NCBI GenBank assembly: GCA_015243575.1
Contig: CP042469.1
Coordinates: 4,616,929-4,680,928, forward strand
Direction: 5' to 3'
DNA: 64,000 nucleotides
DNA from: Clostridiales bacterium
GTDB taxonomy: Bacteria > Bacillota > Clostridia > Peptostreptococcales > Anaerovoracaceae
The first letter of the stretch is position 1. Every line of letters starts with the position of its first letter. The translations under genes and the position numbers were made by a program. Under the pieces are notes generated by a model. The model saw only the letters and a program-made list of their open reading frames with translations, was not told where the DNA came from and did not search any database. Below, piece by piece: positions 49,901 to 62,303 of this stretch.

Positions 49901-51092
49901 CTCTACGAAACCGACTACACCAGTAACACAAACACCAACAGAAAATGTCTCAGATGTCGTTCCTGTATCTGAGACCGTAATGAACAGTACCGGTAAGGCA
50001 TCAACTGCCATTGATGAAAACGCATTGACCAAAGCACTGACAACTGCAGATAAGGCTAAAATAAATGTACCGAAGGCTGAGGGGGCCAGCGCATATGAAA
50101 TAGTGGTGCCTGCAACTGTTTTGATGTCTGATGCAGCAAAGAAAATCGATATAGCAACTGAGCTTGGTAGGGTATCCGTTCCTGGAAACATGCTTGATAC
50201 AGCAAATGCAGCAGGGGCGAACAATGTAGGACTTACCATAGCCAAAACAGATAGAGACATGTTTGGTTCGGCGGTAAGGTCACAAATTGGTGAGAGACCG
50301 GCAATAGCTCTCAATGTCAGTATCAACGGCAAAGAAACAACCTGGAGCAATCCGCAGGCGCCTGTGACGGTAGGAATTCCTTATACACCCACAGCAGGCG
50401 AACTTGCTAATCCCGAGCATATTGTCATATGGTATGTAGATGAAGAGGGAAAGGCAGTACCGGTTCCGACAGGTAAATATGATTCTGAAACTGGTACTGT
50501 AACATTTACAACAACACACTCCGGCAATTATGCAGTGGCATATGTTGTGAAGAGTTTTGGAGACATTGGTGGATATCCTTGGTCAAGCAAGGAAATAGAA
50601 GTAATGGCAGCGAAAGGTGTTATTAACGGTACTTCTGAAACAACCTTTCATCCTTCCGCCGATATTAAGCGGGCAGACTTCATGGTCATGCTTGTAAAGG
50701 CACTGGGATTAACTGCAAAACCACAAGGCAACTTTTCAGATGTAAGTCCGAGCGCATATTATGCAGAAGCGTTGGCAACAGCAAGAGCTCTTGGAATTAC
50801 AACAGGAGTCGGTAACAATAAATTCGATCCAAATGCCAAGATCTCAAGGGAAGACATGATGGTACTTTCAGCAAGAGCGATGAATATGGCAGGGAGATCT
50901 TTAGGAACTGCTTCTGATGCAGAGATGAAAGGATATTCTGATTCTTCACAAATAAGCGGTTACGCATTAAAAGATGTTGCTGCTTTAATTGAAGCAGGAG
51001 TTATAAAAGGAAGCGGCAATTCCATAAACCCGAAAAAAACGGCAACAAGGGCTGAAACTGCTGTGATTATTTATAACTTATATAATCGGTAG
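43947..51092 (+). CDS. Secreted S-layer-anchored polysaccharide lyase family 8 protein, multidomain
   Basis: Family 8 lyases cleave uronic-acid polysaccharides (hyaluronan, chondroitin, xanthan) by beta-elimination; substrate is not assigned. The ATG at 43947 has AAAGGA upstream and begins a signal peptide (cleavage likely after VFA, about residue 29), giving 2381 residues. The helical catalytic domain has Asn217, His267, Tyr276 and Arg330/Arg334, matching the known Asn-His-Tyr-Arg set; beta-sandwich lyase domains follow to about 805. Then come fibronectin III (815-895), a discoidin-like region, an Ig-like domain, two F5/8-type C domains (about 1281-1538), two Big2 domains, three ~60-residue FIVAR-like repeats (about 1720-1898), another Big2, a Thr/Pro linker and three SLH domains (about 2205-2381). 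It should sit on the cell surface. It lies alone between rrn2 and rrn3. Confidence 0.93.
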   Translation: MKRKRIVSLILVLTMVLTTVLSNITVFADEETVDDYDRLREKWQYLAKGGDYNPEDPNMQGLLRSINDVAQDLLDRMNQSPTPGWGSNDYLWAEYILGKRSDAYADSNNTQFTIRSLKFMALAYQTKGCDLYQNEKLKNEILRGLDYIYKNHYKIGVDSNPYGNWFTWEIGGPIYLLETVLLMSDYMPADQIQAYAATALKATTKTGGDSYMYVGANALWRDRVRMYAGILLKDGETLNYVKNDVPTYMGYVTSGDGYYADGTFMQHGTVVYNGGYGKEAFSDISHFIYMLDGSPWEIKGTERDNMPTIVEKSYVPFMYKGIFMDMVRGREITRTDTTDAYAGITISLDVLLFSESLPEQEGRRFKGMIKEWMNNENAILTLNEGAGVAWYLFPVYNLSKTLEIINDDSITPVSNVEKSYTFGKGVRTVHTNDKFTFGLSMYSKDIKTYEVGDSNQKGWYTGLGQTYVYTPDIGQFTLQKPTLNWYRLSGVTAVNGITVGSHTNASAFAGSTTLKSLYSTAGLEISSGSTQVSAKKSWFMFDDEIVALGTDISSNHNNKVETTIDNHYITKDNDFIVDGEKQSNELGWNSSFDDVTWALIEGNVKGSNIGVYFPNKARIGAVRETRTGKWTDLGSYNVDETIQTANYLTTWIDHGAKPVDDGYAYVLLPGTNAAQVENYADSSDIYIVRQDTNVHAVYEKTLHTLGANFWKNEYESIDAMGVENYLSVDKASSIMIKEDDDKLSFALTDTTQRNTDSIMVEINREAAGVISKDNRIKVIQTSPSIRLQIDVDKSVGNPIEAEFSFKALDLPGETAITGMFLSDDTLSVNFKEAMRASGYKLVYGTVSGEYTDSLVTSGTTAEIRGLNANTTYYFAVQAINDSGEGELSAERSYVIGNTRTLIDEFADFSKTVSYSGGWATDSSNAGTYYNGDDTRIKRNDADKTNPRRAEYITYYAPSPVDFELTTYDYGVSASDNTILEIYGSPDNENWTLIPATATGPAVTKDKWSKLVYTNAGDLDHSIKFIKIVVSNNTKIWAPQLSKLVINYAWASDRVVMDTMLDDSRAYEINGDAAYMLGDGVKFGGDKDILIKSGSDDATLLYSYTNIQDAKLTAYISKENAGNVSFQSSADGSDFKNISSNQVNVAGDYGDYNKVVYNIPNLDVGTNYLLLTVSGEADSIALSDIKLSYVHEIAPIQKIRFRDHQLEAVLNYTLLPAVKLAPMNATGEISYTISNKNIASVNTLTGALQAQDLGTAVLKATVLGTEKDISESINVRTSQNVALKAGTTASSERSGYAPSKAVDGDYLSRWESNAGATQWLQIDFGSPKEFNVIELNWQQYATNYVVQGSQNGSVWETLYTETKGKGGNVWVELDSAKKYRFIKLSGTQAPAAYSLYELRVLSFKSQSIVLGNLAIGKTATTSGNDTTNSNPLAAIDGSTSTRWASARAEGQWYTIDLGTRCNIYQINLMWEASYGKEYDIQVYDDEANITTAVMERSGAEGWKKYVLNEPVQGRYVRMKGILRGNTKYGYSIYEFEVMGNLVETDVNSIQFASEKLSVLRGNKKTASVITDPPYLNDGSIIFESSNPEIATVSDKGIITGISTGTTVITARSAIHEEVSDSCEVTVTDYNGAPIPVSNLEVQGNASILEKGTTAQLDASIAPDNASIKNIRWTSSDESVLLVTNEGLIKAIGVGSAVVKGTSVANPHFLYEREIRVVDAEAETVKALIHGIGIVTLDSKEDIDTARAAFDALTDEQKALVDNYADLEAAEARYEALVEAIQTVRELIDAIGIVTLYSKDDIDAARAAYNALTEEQKALVDNDEVLEAAEVEYEALLLAQTVETVKELINSIGEVTLSSKTDINVARAAYNALTEEQKALVDNYADLEAAEARYQELEASEKVSSIKLDKATMALKVGAHGQLIAEITPATAVNKDVTWSSSNTSIATVDSTGLVTAKATGTANITATTLDGGKTATCLVTVSKRSGSTKPTTPVTQTPTENVSDVVPVSETVMNSTGKASTAIDENALTKALTTADKAKINVPKAEGASAYEIVVPATVLMSDAAKKIDIATELGRVSVPGNMLDTANAAGANNVGLTIAKTDRDMFGSAVRSQIGERPAIALNVSINGKETTWSNPQAPVTVGIPYTPTAGELANPEHIVIWYVDEEGKAVPVPTGKYDSETGTVTFTTTHSGNYAVAYVVKSFGDIGGYPWSSKEIEVMAAKGVINGTSETTFHPSADIKRADFMVMLVKALGLTAKPQGNFSDVSPSAYYAEALATARALGITTGVGNNKFDPNAKISREDMMVLSARAMNMAGRSLGTASDAEMKGYSDSSQISGYALKDVAALIEAGVIKGSGNSINPKKTATRAETAVIIYNLYNR

Positions 51093-51102
51093 TTACATGT
51101 AT

Positions 51103-51138
51103 GCGGGGTTTCCTTATATTTTGGAAACCCCGTTTTTT
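51103..51138 (+). terminator. Intrinsic terminator after the lyase gene
   Basis: CGGGGTTTCC...GGAAACCCCG followed by a T run, 11 bases after the stop. Confidence 0.93.
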
Positions 51139-51349
51139 CGTTTACAGCAAAAAACGAAATCAAGCCAGGAAAAAACACATGACTAATTCGCTGTAATAAT
51201 AGAAGCAATTTGCTGCACGATTCACCATCAATAATCTTCTGAATACATCAGGAATCTCTGAAATAGCACATAATCACATAAAAATACATGCTTAATACCT
51301 CAAATTTCAATAAATACTAAATATATTGAAAAAAAGTGTGGAAAACGGG

Positions 51350-51378
51350 TTGACAGAGATAGGTATATTTGGTAGTAT
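51350..51378 (+). promoter_or_regulatory. rrn3 promoter P1
   Basis: TTGACA (51350-51355), 17 bp, TAGTAT (51373-51378); a single copy of the type repeated four times before rrn2. Confidence 0.75.
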
Positions 51379-51482
51379 AACTAAGCGCCTCACAGACAGG
51401 ACAAGAACCTGCTGAAGGGGCAGCCCTCAAAAGACGGACAGTCGAGCTTCGAAAGGAGCCGAAAAAAAGTTAAAAAAGAGGG

Positions 51483-51511
51483 TTGACAAAGAAGCGTAGA
51501 TGCGATATGAT
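51483..51511 (+). promoter_or_regulatory. rrn3 promoter P2 (proximal, common)
   Basis: TTGACA (51483-51488), 17 bp, TATGAT (51506-51511). Confidence 0.85.
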
Positions 51512-51820
51512 ATAAAAGTTCGCTAAACGCGGATGCTTCGAAAGAAGCGATGAACCTTGACAACTCCATAGTGCAGAAATTTAGTCAAAGAGATCTTAGC
51601 TGATCTCGGAAAACTAAAGTACAAATACAATCAGCAATGATTGGTAAGACAAATTCAAACTTGTTTGAAGGAGTCAACGTACAATTCTTTGAAAAAAAAC
51701 AATAATTCTGAGATTCGTATGCCATATGAAAATATGCAAATGAAAATTAGAACAAAGCGAAACGCAAACGCGTTTTACTGAGCAAGATTTAACTGCTTGA
51801 GTAATCAAGTATTAAATACC

Positions 51821-53345
<1,525 letters not shown>

Positions 53346-53380
53346 AGACTTAAATTTCTGCACTATGAGTTTAATAAATT

Positions 53381-53498
53381 GGCGTGTATGCGCCGGAAGA
53401 ATTTCGCAGAGCAAGGCGCAGCGAGTGAGTGCGATGGGCACGTATTAATATACGTAAGCAAGCACGAAGGAACCTGCAACGAAGCAATGCGGAATTTT
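53381..53498. repeat. Imperfect inverted-repeat insert in the rrn3 spacer
   Basis: Same segment as 31762-31879 by eye. Confidence 0.45.
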
Positions 53499-53507
53499 AA
53501 CAAGCAT

Positions 53508-53583
53508 GGGGAATTAGCTCAGCTGGGAGAGCACCTGCCTTGCACGCAGGGGGTCAAGAGTTCGATCCTCTTATTCTCCACCA
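53508..53583 (+). tRNA. tRNA-Ala (anticodon UGC), rrn3 spacer
   Basis: Identical to the rrn1 spacer tRNA, including the encoded CCA and TGC anticodon. Confidence 0.97.
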
Positions 53584-53584
53584 T

Positions 53585-53609
53585 GAATCTTTTTAGAAGA
53601 TTCTTTTTT
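53585..53609 (+). terminator. Terminator-like hairpin inside the rrn3 spacer
   Basis: GAATCTT/AAGATTC stem and six T residues, as in rrn1 at 31966. Confidence 0.6.
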
Positions 53610-53934
53610 AACGGGGAAAAAGCCGCTGATGCTGTAGATTCCCAAAACAACACAGAACTCCAATGATCTTCACAGGGGATCAGGAAGAGCAATGTACCTT
53701 GAAAACTGAACAATGCAAAATATATTTCGAATTAACAACGAAATCGAGGTTGTGTAGAAATACACAGCAAAAGTTAAAAACTAAGTAAAGTCTTTTCTAG
53801 ATCTTAACGGATCGAAAGAGACTGTAAAGGGTTTTAACTACAATTTCAATAATTTGAACCGAGAAACCAGAAAAATTACTGAGTTAATTAACAAAGTAAA
53901 CCAACGCTGTCTAACGCAGACAGCAAATCACTTT

Positions 53935-56818
<2,884 letters not shown>

Positions 56819-56881
56819 TTGATTTCAAGGTAAAATATTTTGACATTGTTCGGTTTTGAGGGTACATGATACCTTCAATAT

Positions 56882-56995
56882 CCGGTGACTATAGCGAAGA
56901 GGTCACACCTGTTCCCATCTCGAACACAGTAGTTAAGCTCTTCAGCGCTGATGATACTTGGCGGGCAGCTGCCTGGGAAAGTAGGACGTCGCCGG
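56882..56995 (+). rRNA. rrf: 5S ribosomal RNA (rrn3)
   Basis: About 114 nt, same as the rrn2 copy. Confidence 0.94.
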
Positions 56996-56999
56996 TTGT

Positions 57000-57036
57000 A
57001 TTAAAAAATACACTCCGATTTGGGGTGTATTTTTTA
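57000..57036 (+). terminator. rrn3 terminator T1
   Basis: AAAAAATACACTCC...GGGGTGTATTTTTT hairpin; its stem sequence differs from the T1 of rrn1 and rrn2. Confidence 0.9.
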
Positions 57037-57060
57037 ATTTATTCAGAGACATTTTATTAT

Positions 57061-57243
57061 TTCAGTCGAAGCTGCCCGCCAATGGGCGGAGCAGGTGCCT
57101 GTTTTACGTGGCTTTAGCCGCAGTGTAAAACAGGACAGCGAACGAAAGAACGGAAAAAACGACGTGGGAGTTTCCGTTCATGAGTCGGAGTGGAGAACGG
57201 AGTTCGACACGTTGCCTGGGAAAGTAGGACGTCGCCGGTTTTT
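57061..57243 (+). repeat. rrn trailer repeat unit A, first copy (rrn3)
   Basis: Contains CCTGTTTTAC/GTAAAACAGG and GAACGGAAA/TTTCCGTTC stems and ends in the 5S-tail copy GTAGGACGTCGCCGG. Confidence 0.85.
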
Positions 57244-57279
57244 AGAAAAAAGACATTCCATTCGGAGTGTCTTTTTTCT
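57244..57279 (+). terminator. rrn3 trailer terminator T2
   Basis: AGAAAAAAGACA/TGTCTTTTTTCT hairpin, the one that directly follows 5S in rrn1 and rrn2. Confidence 0.88.
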
Positions 57280-57492
57280 ATGTCTTGAGATTCAACATAC
57301 TACTTTCCTAAGTAACTTGCTGACCGCCAAGTGGCGGGGCAGGTGCGTATTTTACGCAGCTTTAGCTGCAGTGTAAAACAGGACAGCGAACGAAAGAACG
57401 GAAAAAACGACGTGGGAGTTTCCGTTCATGAGTCGGAGTGGAGAACGGAGTTCGACACGTTGCCTGGGAAAGTAGGACGTTGCCGGTTTTGC
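57280..57492 (+). repeat. rrn trailer repeat unit A, second copy (rrn3)
   Basis: Closely matches the rrn1 unit at 35505-35715, including its GTGGCGGGGCAGG variant. Confidence 0.85.
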
Positions 57493-57526
57493 AAAAAAAG
57501 AAGTTACTTAGGTAGCTTCTTTTTTT
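57493..57526 (+). terminator. rrn3 trailer terminator T3
   Basis: AAAAAAAGAAG...CTTCTTTTTTT hairpin. Confidence 0.85.
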
Positions 57527-57600
57527 AATGCAAAACGGGACAGCATGCGAGCGAAGCGAGTCGGAGAGAGGCACGTAGTGCTGAACGTTGCCGGTTTTGC
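57527..57600 (+). repeat. rrn trailer repeat unit B1 (rrn3)
   Basis: Near copy of 35752-35823. Confidence 0.8.
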
Positions 57601-57634
57601 AAAAAAAGAAGTTACTTAGGTAGCTTCTTTTTTT
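57601..57634 (+). terminator. rrn3 trailer terminator T4
   Basis: Same hairpin as T3 of this operon, repeated in tandem where rrn1 and rrn2 have a different hairpin. Confidence 0.85.
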
Positions 57635-57736
57635 AATGTAAAACGGGACAGCAGGGAGGGAACGGATCAAATGGATAAAAGGTAGATCCGTTCTCGAGTT
57701 GGAGTGGGGAACGAAGTTCGAAACGTTGTCGGTTTT
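57635..57736 (+). repeat. rrn trailer repeat unit B2 (rrn3)
   Basis: Near copy of 35861-35963, with GAACGGATC/GATCCGTTC stem and a slightly diverged end. Confidence 0.75.
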
Positions 57737-57947
57737 ACGTGGCTTTAGCCACATTGCAAATTCAGTATTCCAAGTAAAACATTCGCCTTTGGATTACATA
57801 ATTCGCTTTTGTGTCAATACTAATAAATGATAGATGACGTCAGGAAATAATAAACTCGATAATAAAGTATATAATTAACATTAAGGCTATCACCTATCAG
57901 AATTACAATAAAAAATTTAACACGCGAAAGAGGGCTCGGATTTTAAG

Positions 57948-58922
57948 ATGGCATTGCATCATATTAAAAAACCCATATTGTTTCAGGGTAAAGGCAGGAA
58001 GCGAGAATATTTCGAAGGTTGGTATTATAAGCAAGGCTCAAAAGACGGGAAATCGGTTGTGGCATTAATTCCTGGGATTAGTATTGCTGGGCGCGATGAC
58101 CATTGTTTTGTTCAATCAATATATATGAGCACTGATAAAGGTGGTAATCAAATTGTGAATACATCATACTTCAATTATCCTTTATGTGAATTCTCATACA
58201 AAGATGACCCTTTTATCGTTAAAATTGCCGACAATTATTTTACCGAGTCTGTTGTTTCTGTTCGGCTGAATGGTGAAAATTCAAGCATTGAAGGAACATT
58301 GATATTAGACGATTTAACTACGATTCGAACCTCATTATTAATGCCTAATATTATGGGTTATTTCGCGTATTTTCCTAAGATGGAGTGCTATCATGGTGTC
58401 ATGAGTATGAACCATAAGGTATATGGAACTTTGAAGGTCGACGGGCGAGAAATCAACTTTGATGGAGGGAGTGGGTATCTTGAAAAAGACTGGGGAACCT
58501 CATTCCCTAAAAAATATATCTGGATTCAGTGTAATCAATTTAAAAGCAAGGGGGTTAGCTTATTTTGTTCCATTGCGAATATACCTTTTATGGGATCCAG
58601 TTTCTTAGGCTTCATATGTAATATTGTGATCGGAACTGATGAATATCGATTTGCAACCTATAATAAGAGCAAGCTTCTAATAAAAAATGTAGACAATAGA
58701 GGCGTTGCACTTTTATTAACGAACAAGAAAGCTGAATTAAAGGTTGAAGCTAGCATAAATCGGGGAGGGAAGCTTATTTCTCCTCGGAATGGTATGATGC
58801 AAGACGCGATAAAGGAAGGGCTTACAGGTACCGTTCAGATAACGCTCCAAAGCAGAGACCGTAGACTGATCTATGAGGGATGGAGTCAGCTGGCAGGAAT
58901 TGAAATCGTCGGCTTCGCATAA
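57948..58922 (+). CDS. Tocopherol cyclase-like (lipocalin-type) protein
   Basis: The 324-residue protein matches the pattern of the tocopherol-cyclase-like family: N-terminal REYFEGWYYK, a central GGSGYLEKDWGTSFPKKYIW block near residues 175-195 and a beta-rich body, with no signal peptide. Plant members cyclise tocopherol precursors, but bacterial homologues in anaerobes have no established reaction and this organism is not expected to make tocopherol. The ATG has only a weak purine-rich site (AAAGAGGG) upstream. A TATAAT lies at 57870-57875 without a clear -35 box. It is a single-gene unit after the rrn3 array. Confidence 0.82.
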   Translation: MALHHIKKPILFQGKGRKREYFEGWYYKQGSKDGKSVVALIPGISIAGRDDHCFVQSIYMSTDKGGNQIVNTSYFNYPLCEFSYKDDPFIVKIADNYFTESVVSVRLNGENSSIEGTLILDDLTTIRTSLLMPNIMGYFAYFPKMECYHGVMSMNHKVYGTLKVDGREINFDGGSGYLEKDWGTSFPKKYIWIQCNQFKSKGVSLFCSIANIPFMGSSFLGFICNIVIGTDEYRFATYNKSKLLIKNVDNRGVALLLTNKKAELKVEASINRGGKLISPRNGMMQDAIKEGLTGTVQITLQSRDRRLIYEGWSQLAGIEIVGFA

Positions 58923-59055
58923 GTACATTTTCTTCTAACATATTTTCCTTAATTGTGATAAAATGAAATATACCGTCAATCTTAGAGAAACTAAGAAAGA
59001 GAAATCCATCGACAGGTAAAAGCATCCTTAGTCGATAAGGATGGAGGGATACAAT

Positions 59056-59238
59056 TTGAAGAAAAAAACTCGGTACTATATAAAAAACATAGCAGCAGTC
59101 ATCATTATAGTGCTTGGAATTTTAGCTTATCAAGGAGTAATCAGCCGATCTGCTTTCTCAAATTTGATGATTGCTATTCTGGTTATAGCCATTGCCCTTG
59201 AGCTTGTGATTAAGCATGTTCTCAAAAACAAGGAGTAA
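59056..59238 (+). CDS. Small two-helix membrane protein
   Basis: I do not recognise this family. The TTG at 59056 is preceded by GGAGGG (59043-59048) at a good distance, giving 60 residues; an in-frame ATG at 59041 would overlap that site. The product has a basic N-terminus (KKKTRYYIK), then two hydrophobic helices (about residues 12-28 and 36-53) joined by a short polar turn, and a basic end. It precedes the Nudix gene closely and may be cotranscribed with it. Confidence 0.65.
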   Translation: MKKKTRYYIKNIAAVIIIVLGILAYQGVISRSAFSNLMIAILVIAIALELVIKHVLKNKE

Positions 59239-59248
59239 GATTTACAAC

Positions 59249-59797
59249 ATGGAGTTGCTTGATATTGTAGACGAAAAAGGAAACCCAACAGGGAAGACCG
59301 TAGAAAGAGAGATTGCTCATAGACAAGGAATCCTTCACAGAACATCTCATGTATGGGTTATGCGAAAAATAAAGGGGAAGACTCAGGTACTGCTTCAGAG
59401 AAGGAGCGTAAATAAAGATTCCTTTCCCGGTTGTTATGATATCTCTAGTGCAGGCCATATCCCTGCAGGAGATGAATTTCTTGAATCTGCACTGCGGGAA
59501 TTAGAAGAAGAGCTTGGAATCATAGCAAAACCGAAAGAACTGATTTACTGCGGACAACGCCGGTTTGAATTCAGACAATGGTTTCATGGACATGAATTTT
59601 GGGACAACCAGGTAAGCAATATATATGCATTACGGAGAAACATAAAAGCATCAGCATTGATTATACAAGAAGCAGAAATTGAAGCAGTACAGTGGATGGA
59701 TCTGGACCAGTGCATTAATATGGTGAAAAGCGGGACTGTACCACACTGCATCTGGATTGAGGAATTAGAGATGATCTCATCAATACATAGCAAATAG
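59249..59797 (+). CDS. Nudix hydrolase, YfcD-like
   Basis: The 182-residue protein carries a complete Nudix box at residues 69-91 (GHIPAGDEF...RELEEELGI), the metal-binding site that hydrolyses nucleoside-diphosphate-linked compounds. The N-terminus ELLDIVDEKGNPTGK is typical of the IPP-isomerase-like/YfcD subgroup, so isoprenoid diphosphate chemistry is conceivable but not shown. The ATG at 59249 is preferred; AAGGAG lies 13 bases upstream, somewhat far, and an earlier in-frame start at 59216 would overlap the small membrane protein. A strong terminator follows, shared with topB. Confidence 0.88.
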   Translation: MELLDIVDEKGNPTGKTVEREIAHRQGILHRTSHVWVMRKIKGKTQVLLQRRSVNKDSFPGCYDISSAGHIPAGDEFLESALRELEEELGIIAKPKELIYCGQRRFEFRQWFHGHEFWDNQVSNIYALRRNIKASALIIQEAEIEAVQWMDLDQCINMVKSGTVPHCIWIEELEMISSIHSK

Positions 59798-59810
59798 ACG
59801 ATAAGCGTAG

Positions 59811-59850
59811 AAAACCCCTTCTTACTTTGTCATAAGAAGGGGTTTTTTTA
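59811..59850. terminator. Bidirectional terminator between the Nudix gene and topB
   Basis: AAAACCCCTTCTTA...TAAGAAGGGGTTTT with A and T tails on both sides. Confidence 0.92.
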
Positions 59851-59862
59851 TATCGAATTCGA

Positions 59863-62007
59863 TCAGTGTTTCTTTTCTTCCTGAAGTTTCGCCCAGGCGA
59901 GGGCAAATGCAGATTCTTGCGGTTGACTTTTTTCTTGTTTTTTCATGTATTCCTGCAGCTCTCGTTTGCCCATTTTATTTCTGTTTTCTGCAAGCTGCTG
60001 ATTGAAGCGATCAAACTTTTCTCTAAATCCGCAGGGGCAGGAGTAAATTCTCTTATCTCCCTCGCCGATTACATTGAGTTTTTTATGGCATTGAGGGCAG
60101 CGAGCATTACTTACGTAAGACAGGCTTTGTTTGTAGCCGCATTCCCGATCCTGACATACCAGCATTTTTCCTTTCTTGCCATTTACCTCTAGGAGAAATT
60201 TGTCGCACAGGGGGCAACGGGTTCTCGTCATGTTGTCATGGCGATAATTACCTTCGCTGGCGATGACTCTGCTGACAATGAGAGATGCAAATTCTTTCAT
60301 TTCGGAGATGAAGGGAGCACTTTTTTCCTGGCCTTTGCTGATGGAAGTTAAGCGCTTTTCCCACTTTTCTGTCAGTTCAGGAGATTTCAATTCTTCCGGT
60401 ACCAAATTGATAAGTTGAACGCCCTTGCTCATTGGGAAAATATCTTTCCCTCTGCGCTCACAGGAGTTTGCAGTAAACATTTTTTCGATAATATCTGCTC
60501 TTGTGGCGGGAGTTCCCAAATTATGATGCTCCATTGCAGAGAGGAGCGTTGCTTCTGTATATCTCGCCGGTGGCTTGGTCTTTCCGGTCGTCAGCTTGAT
60601 GGCCAGTACGCGAAGCTTTTGGCCCTGCTTTAATTCAGGCAAGCTCTGGCTCTTTACCTCCAGATCATCGGAAGACTCATCCAAATCACCATGGCTGGCA
60701 CCGTAGATACTTTTCCAACCAATCTGCTGAATGATTTTTCCCTTCGCGGTGAATATCTCATTTTCTATCTCAATCTTCACAGTTGTTTGCATATATTCAG
60801 AATCAGGACTAAATACTGCAAGAAAACGCTTCACCACAAGGTCATAGATTTTACGCTCATCTGAAGACAAATCCATGAATCTCACGTATTCTTCTGTCGG
60901 AATAATGGCATGATGGTCAGTTACTTTTGTATCATCCACAATTCTCTTTGATGTTTTGATGCCAGACTTGATAATGGCAGAAGCTGCTGCATTGAATTCG
61001 CCAGAAGAGACCGCGCGCAGACGGTCCTTGAGTGTAGGGACGATGTCACTGGTGATATAACGAGAGTCTGTTCTGGGGTAGGTAAGAACCTTATGCTCCT
61101 CATAAAGCCGCTGCATCAGATTTAGGGTTTGTTTGGCGGAGAAACCGAAGCTTATATTAGCATCACGCTGCAATTCGGTTAAATCATATAATAAGGGCGG
61201 TGCTTCCCGTTTGGCATCCTTTTTTATATCCGTGATGATGCCATCCTTGCCGCTCAGCTTGCCAACCAAAGACTTTGCCTTATCTTCTTCTGAAATCCGA
61301 GTCTGACCACTTTTTTTATCACTCCACTGGGCCTTGAATCCATTGAGATCTGAATGGATACAGAAATAGTCCTTTGGGATAAATCGCTTGATTTCTTCCT
61401 CTCTTTTCACGATCATAGCTAAAGTTGGTGTCTGAACCCGTCCGGCAGATAATTGTGCATTGTATTTACAGGTAAGAGCTCTTGTTACATTTAATCCTAC
61501 AAGCCAGTCAGCCTCTGCTCTGCTCTGAGCGGAATGATAAAGATTATCATACTCCGCAGCTGGCTTTAAATGATCAAAACCATCTCTGATGCTTTTATCC
61601 GTCTGTGACGAAATCCAGAGTCTCTTGATGGGCTTGTGAAAGCCAGCCTTTTGAATAATCCAGCGCGCAACAAGTTCTCCTTCTCGTCCAGCATCGGTTG
61701 CGATAATCAACTCTGTAATTTCGGGATTTTTCATTAAATTTCGGACAACATTGAATTGCTTTCCAGTCTCCTTGATGACTACCAGATCCATCTTCTTTGG
61801 CATCATCGGAAGCGTATCAAGCGACCATTTTTTGTATTGATCGCCATAGTACTCCGGATCTGCTAACGTAACCAGATGTCCAAGCGACCAGGTTACAATA
61901 TATTTTGGGCCGACGATGTGGCCTTCTTTTGCGTTGGAGCAGCCTAAAACCCGAGCCAGCTCACGACCAACTGATGGTTTTTCTGCTAATACTAGTACCT
62001 TTCCCAT
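59863..62007 (-). CDS. topB: DNA topoisomerase III
   Basis: A type IA topoisomerase that relaxes and decatenates DNA through a 5'-phosphotyrosine. The ATG at 62007 has AAGGGAG upstream and gives 714 residues; a longer in-frame extension to 62133 adds 42 unlikely residues. The Toprim domain starts with LAEKPSVG and contains DAGREGE. The catalytic tyrosine is Tyr310 in YPRTDSR. A C-terminal zinc-ribbon pair (CPLC...CQDRECG and CPQCHKK...CPCG) completes the usual TopB layout. It is monocistronic. Plasmid-borne relatives exist, but nothing here suggests a mobile element. Confidence 0.95.
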   Translation of the reverse strand: MGKVLVLAEKPSVGRELARVLGCSNAKEGHIVGPKYIVTWSLGHLVTLADPEYYGDQYKKWSLDTLPMMPKKMDLVVIKETGKQFNVVRNLMKNPEITELIIATDAGREGELVARWIIQKAGFHKPIKRLWISSQTDKSIRDGFDHLKPAAEYDNLYHSAQSRAEADWLVGLNVTRALTCKYNAQLSAGRVQTPTLAMIVKREEEIKRFIPKDYFCIHSDLNGFKAQWSDKKSGQTRISEEDKAKSLVGKLSGKDGIITDIKKDAKREAPPLLYDLTELQRDANISFGFSAKQTLNLMQRLYEEHKVLTYPRTDSRYITSDIVPTLKDRLRAVSSGEFNAAASAIIKSGIKTSKRIVDDTKVTDHHAIIPTEEYVRFMDLSSDERKIYDLVVKRFLAVFSPDSEYMQTTVKIEIENEIFTAKGKIIQQIGWKSIYGASHGDLDESSDDLEVKSQSLPELKQGQKLRVLAIKLTTGKTKPPARYTEATLLSAMEHHNLGTPATRADIIEKMFTANSCERRGKDIFPMSKGVQLINLVPEELKSPELTEKWEKRLTSISKGQEKSAPFISEMKEFASLIVSRVIASEGNYRHDNMTRTRCPLCDKFLLEVNGKKGKMLVCQDRECGYKQSLSYVSNARCPQCHKKLNVIGEGDKRIYSCPCGFREKFDRFNQQLAENRNKMGKRELQEYMKKQEKSQPQESAFALAWAKLQEEKKH

Positions 62008-62303
62008 TTTTTCTCCCTTCTTGGATCCAATCCCCCCCGTTAACAGGCAAAACACTTTCATAATTGTTGGATTTCTGTAATTATTATACCATATTAATTG
62101 CGAGAGCCACTCAATATTAAGTTTTAATATCATATTGAATCAAGTTTCTTTTCAGATGCTCAGCAATCCAGAAAATATGGTATATTAAGGTATAGAGTTC
62201 GAATAATAGGATTCCATGCGAAGCCAGAATTAAGAGGCTGGCAGCGAAATGATTTAGTGATGCTGCGTAATTGGTTGATACTAGAAAAAAAGGGGATGAA
62301 AGT

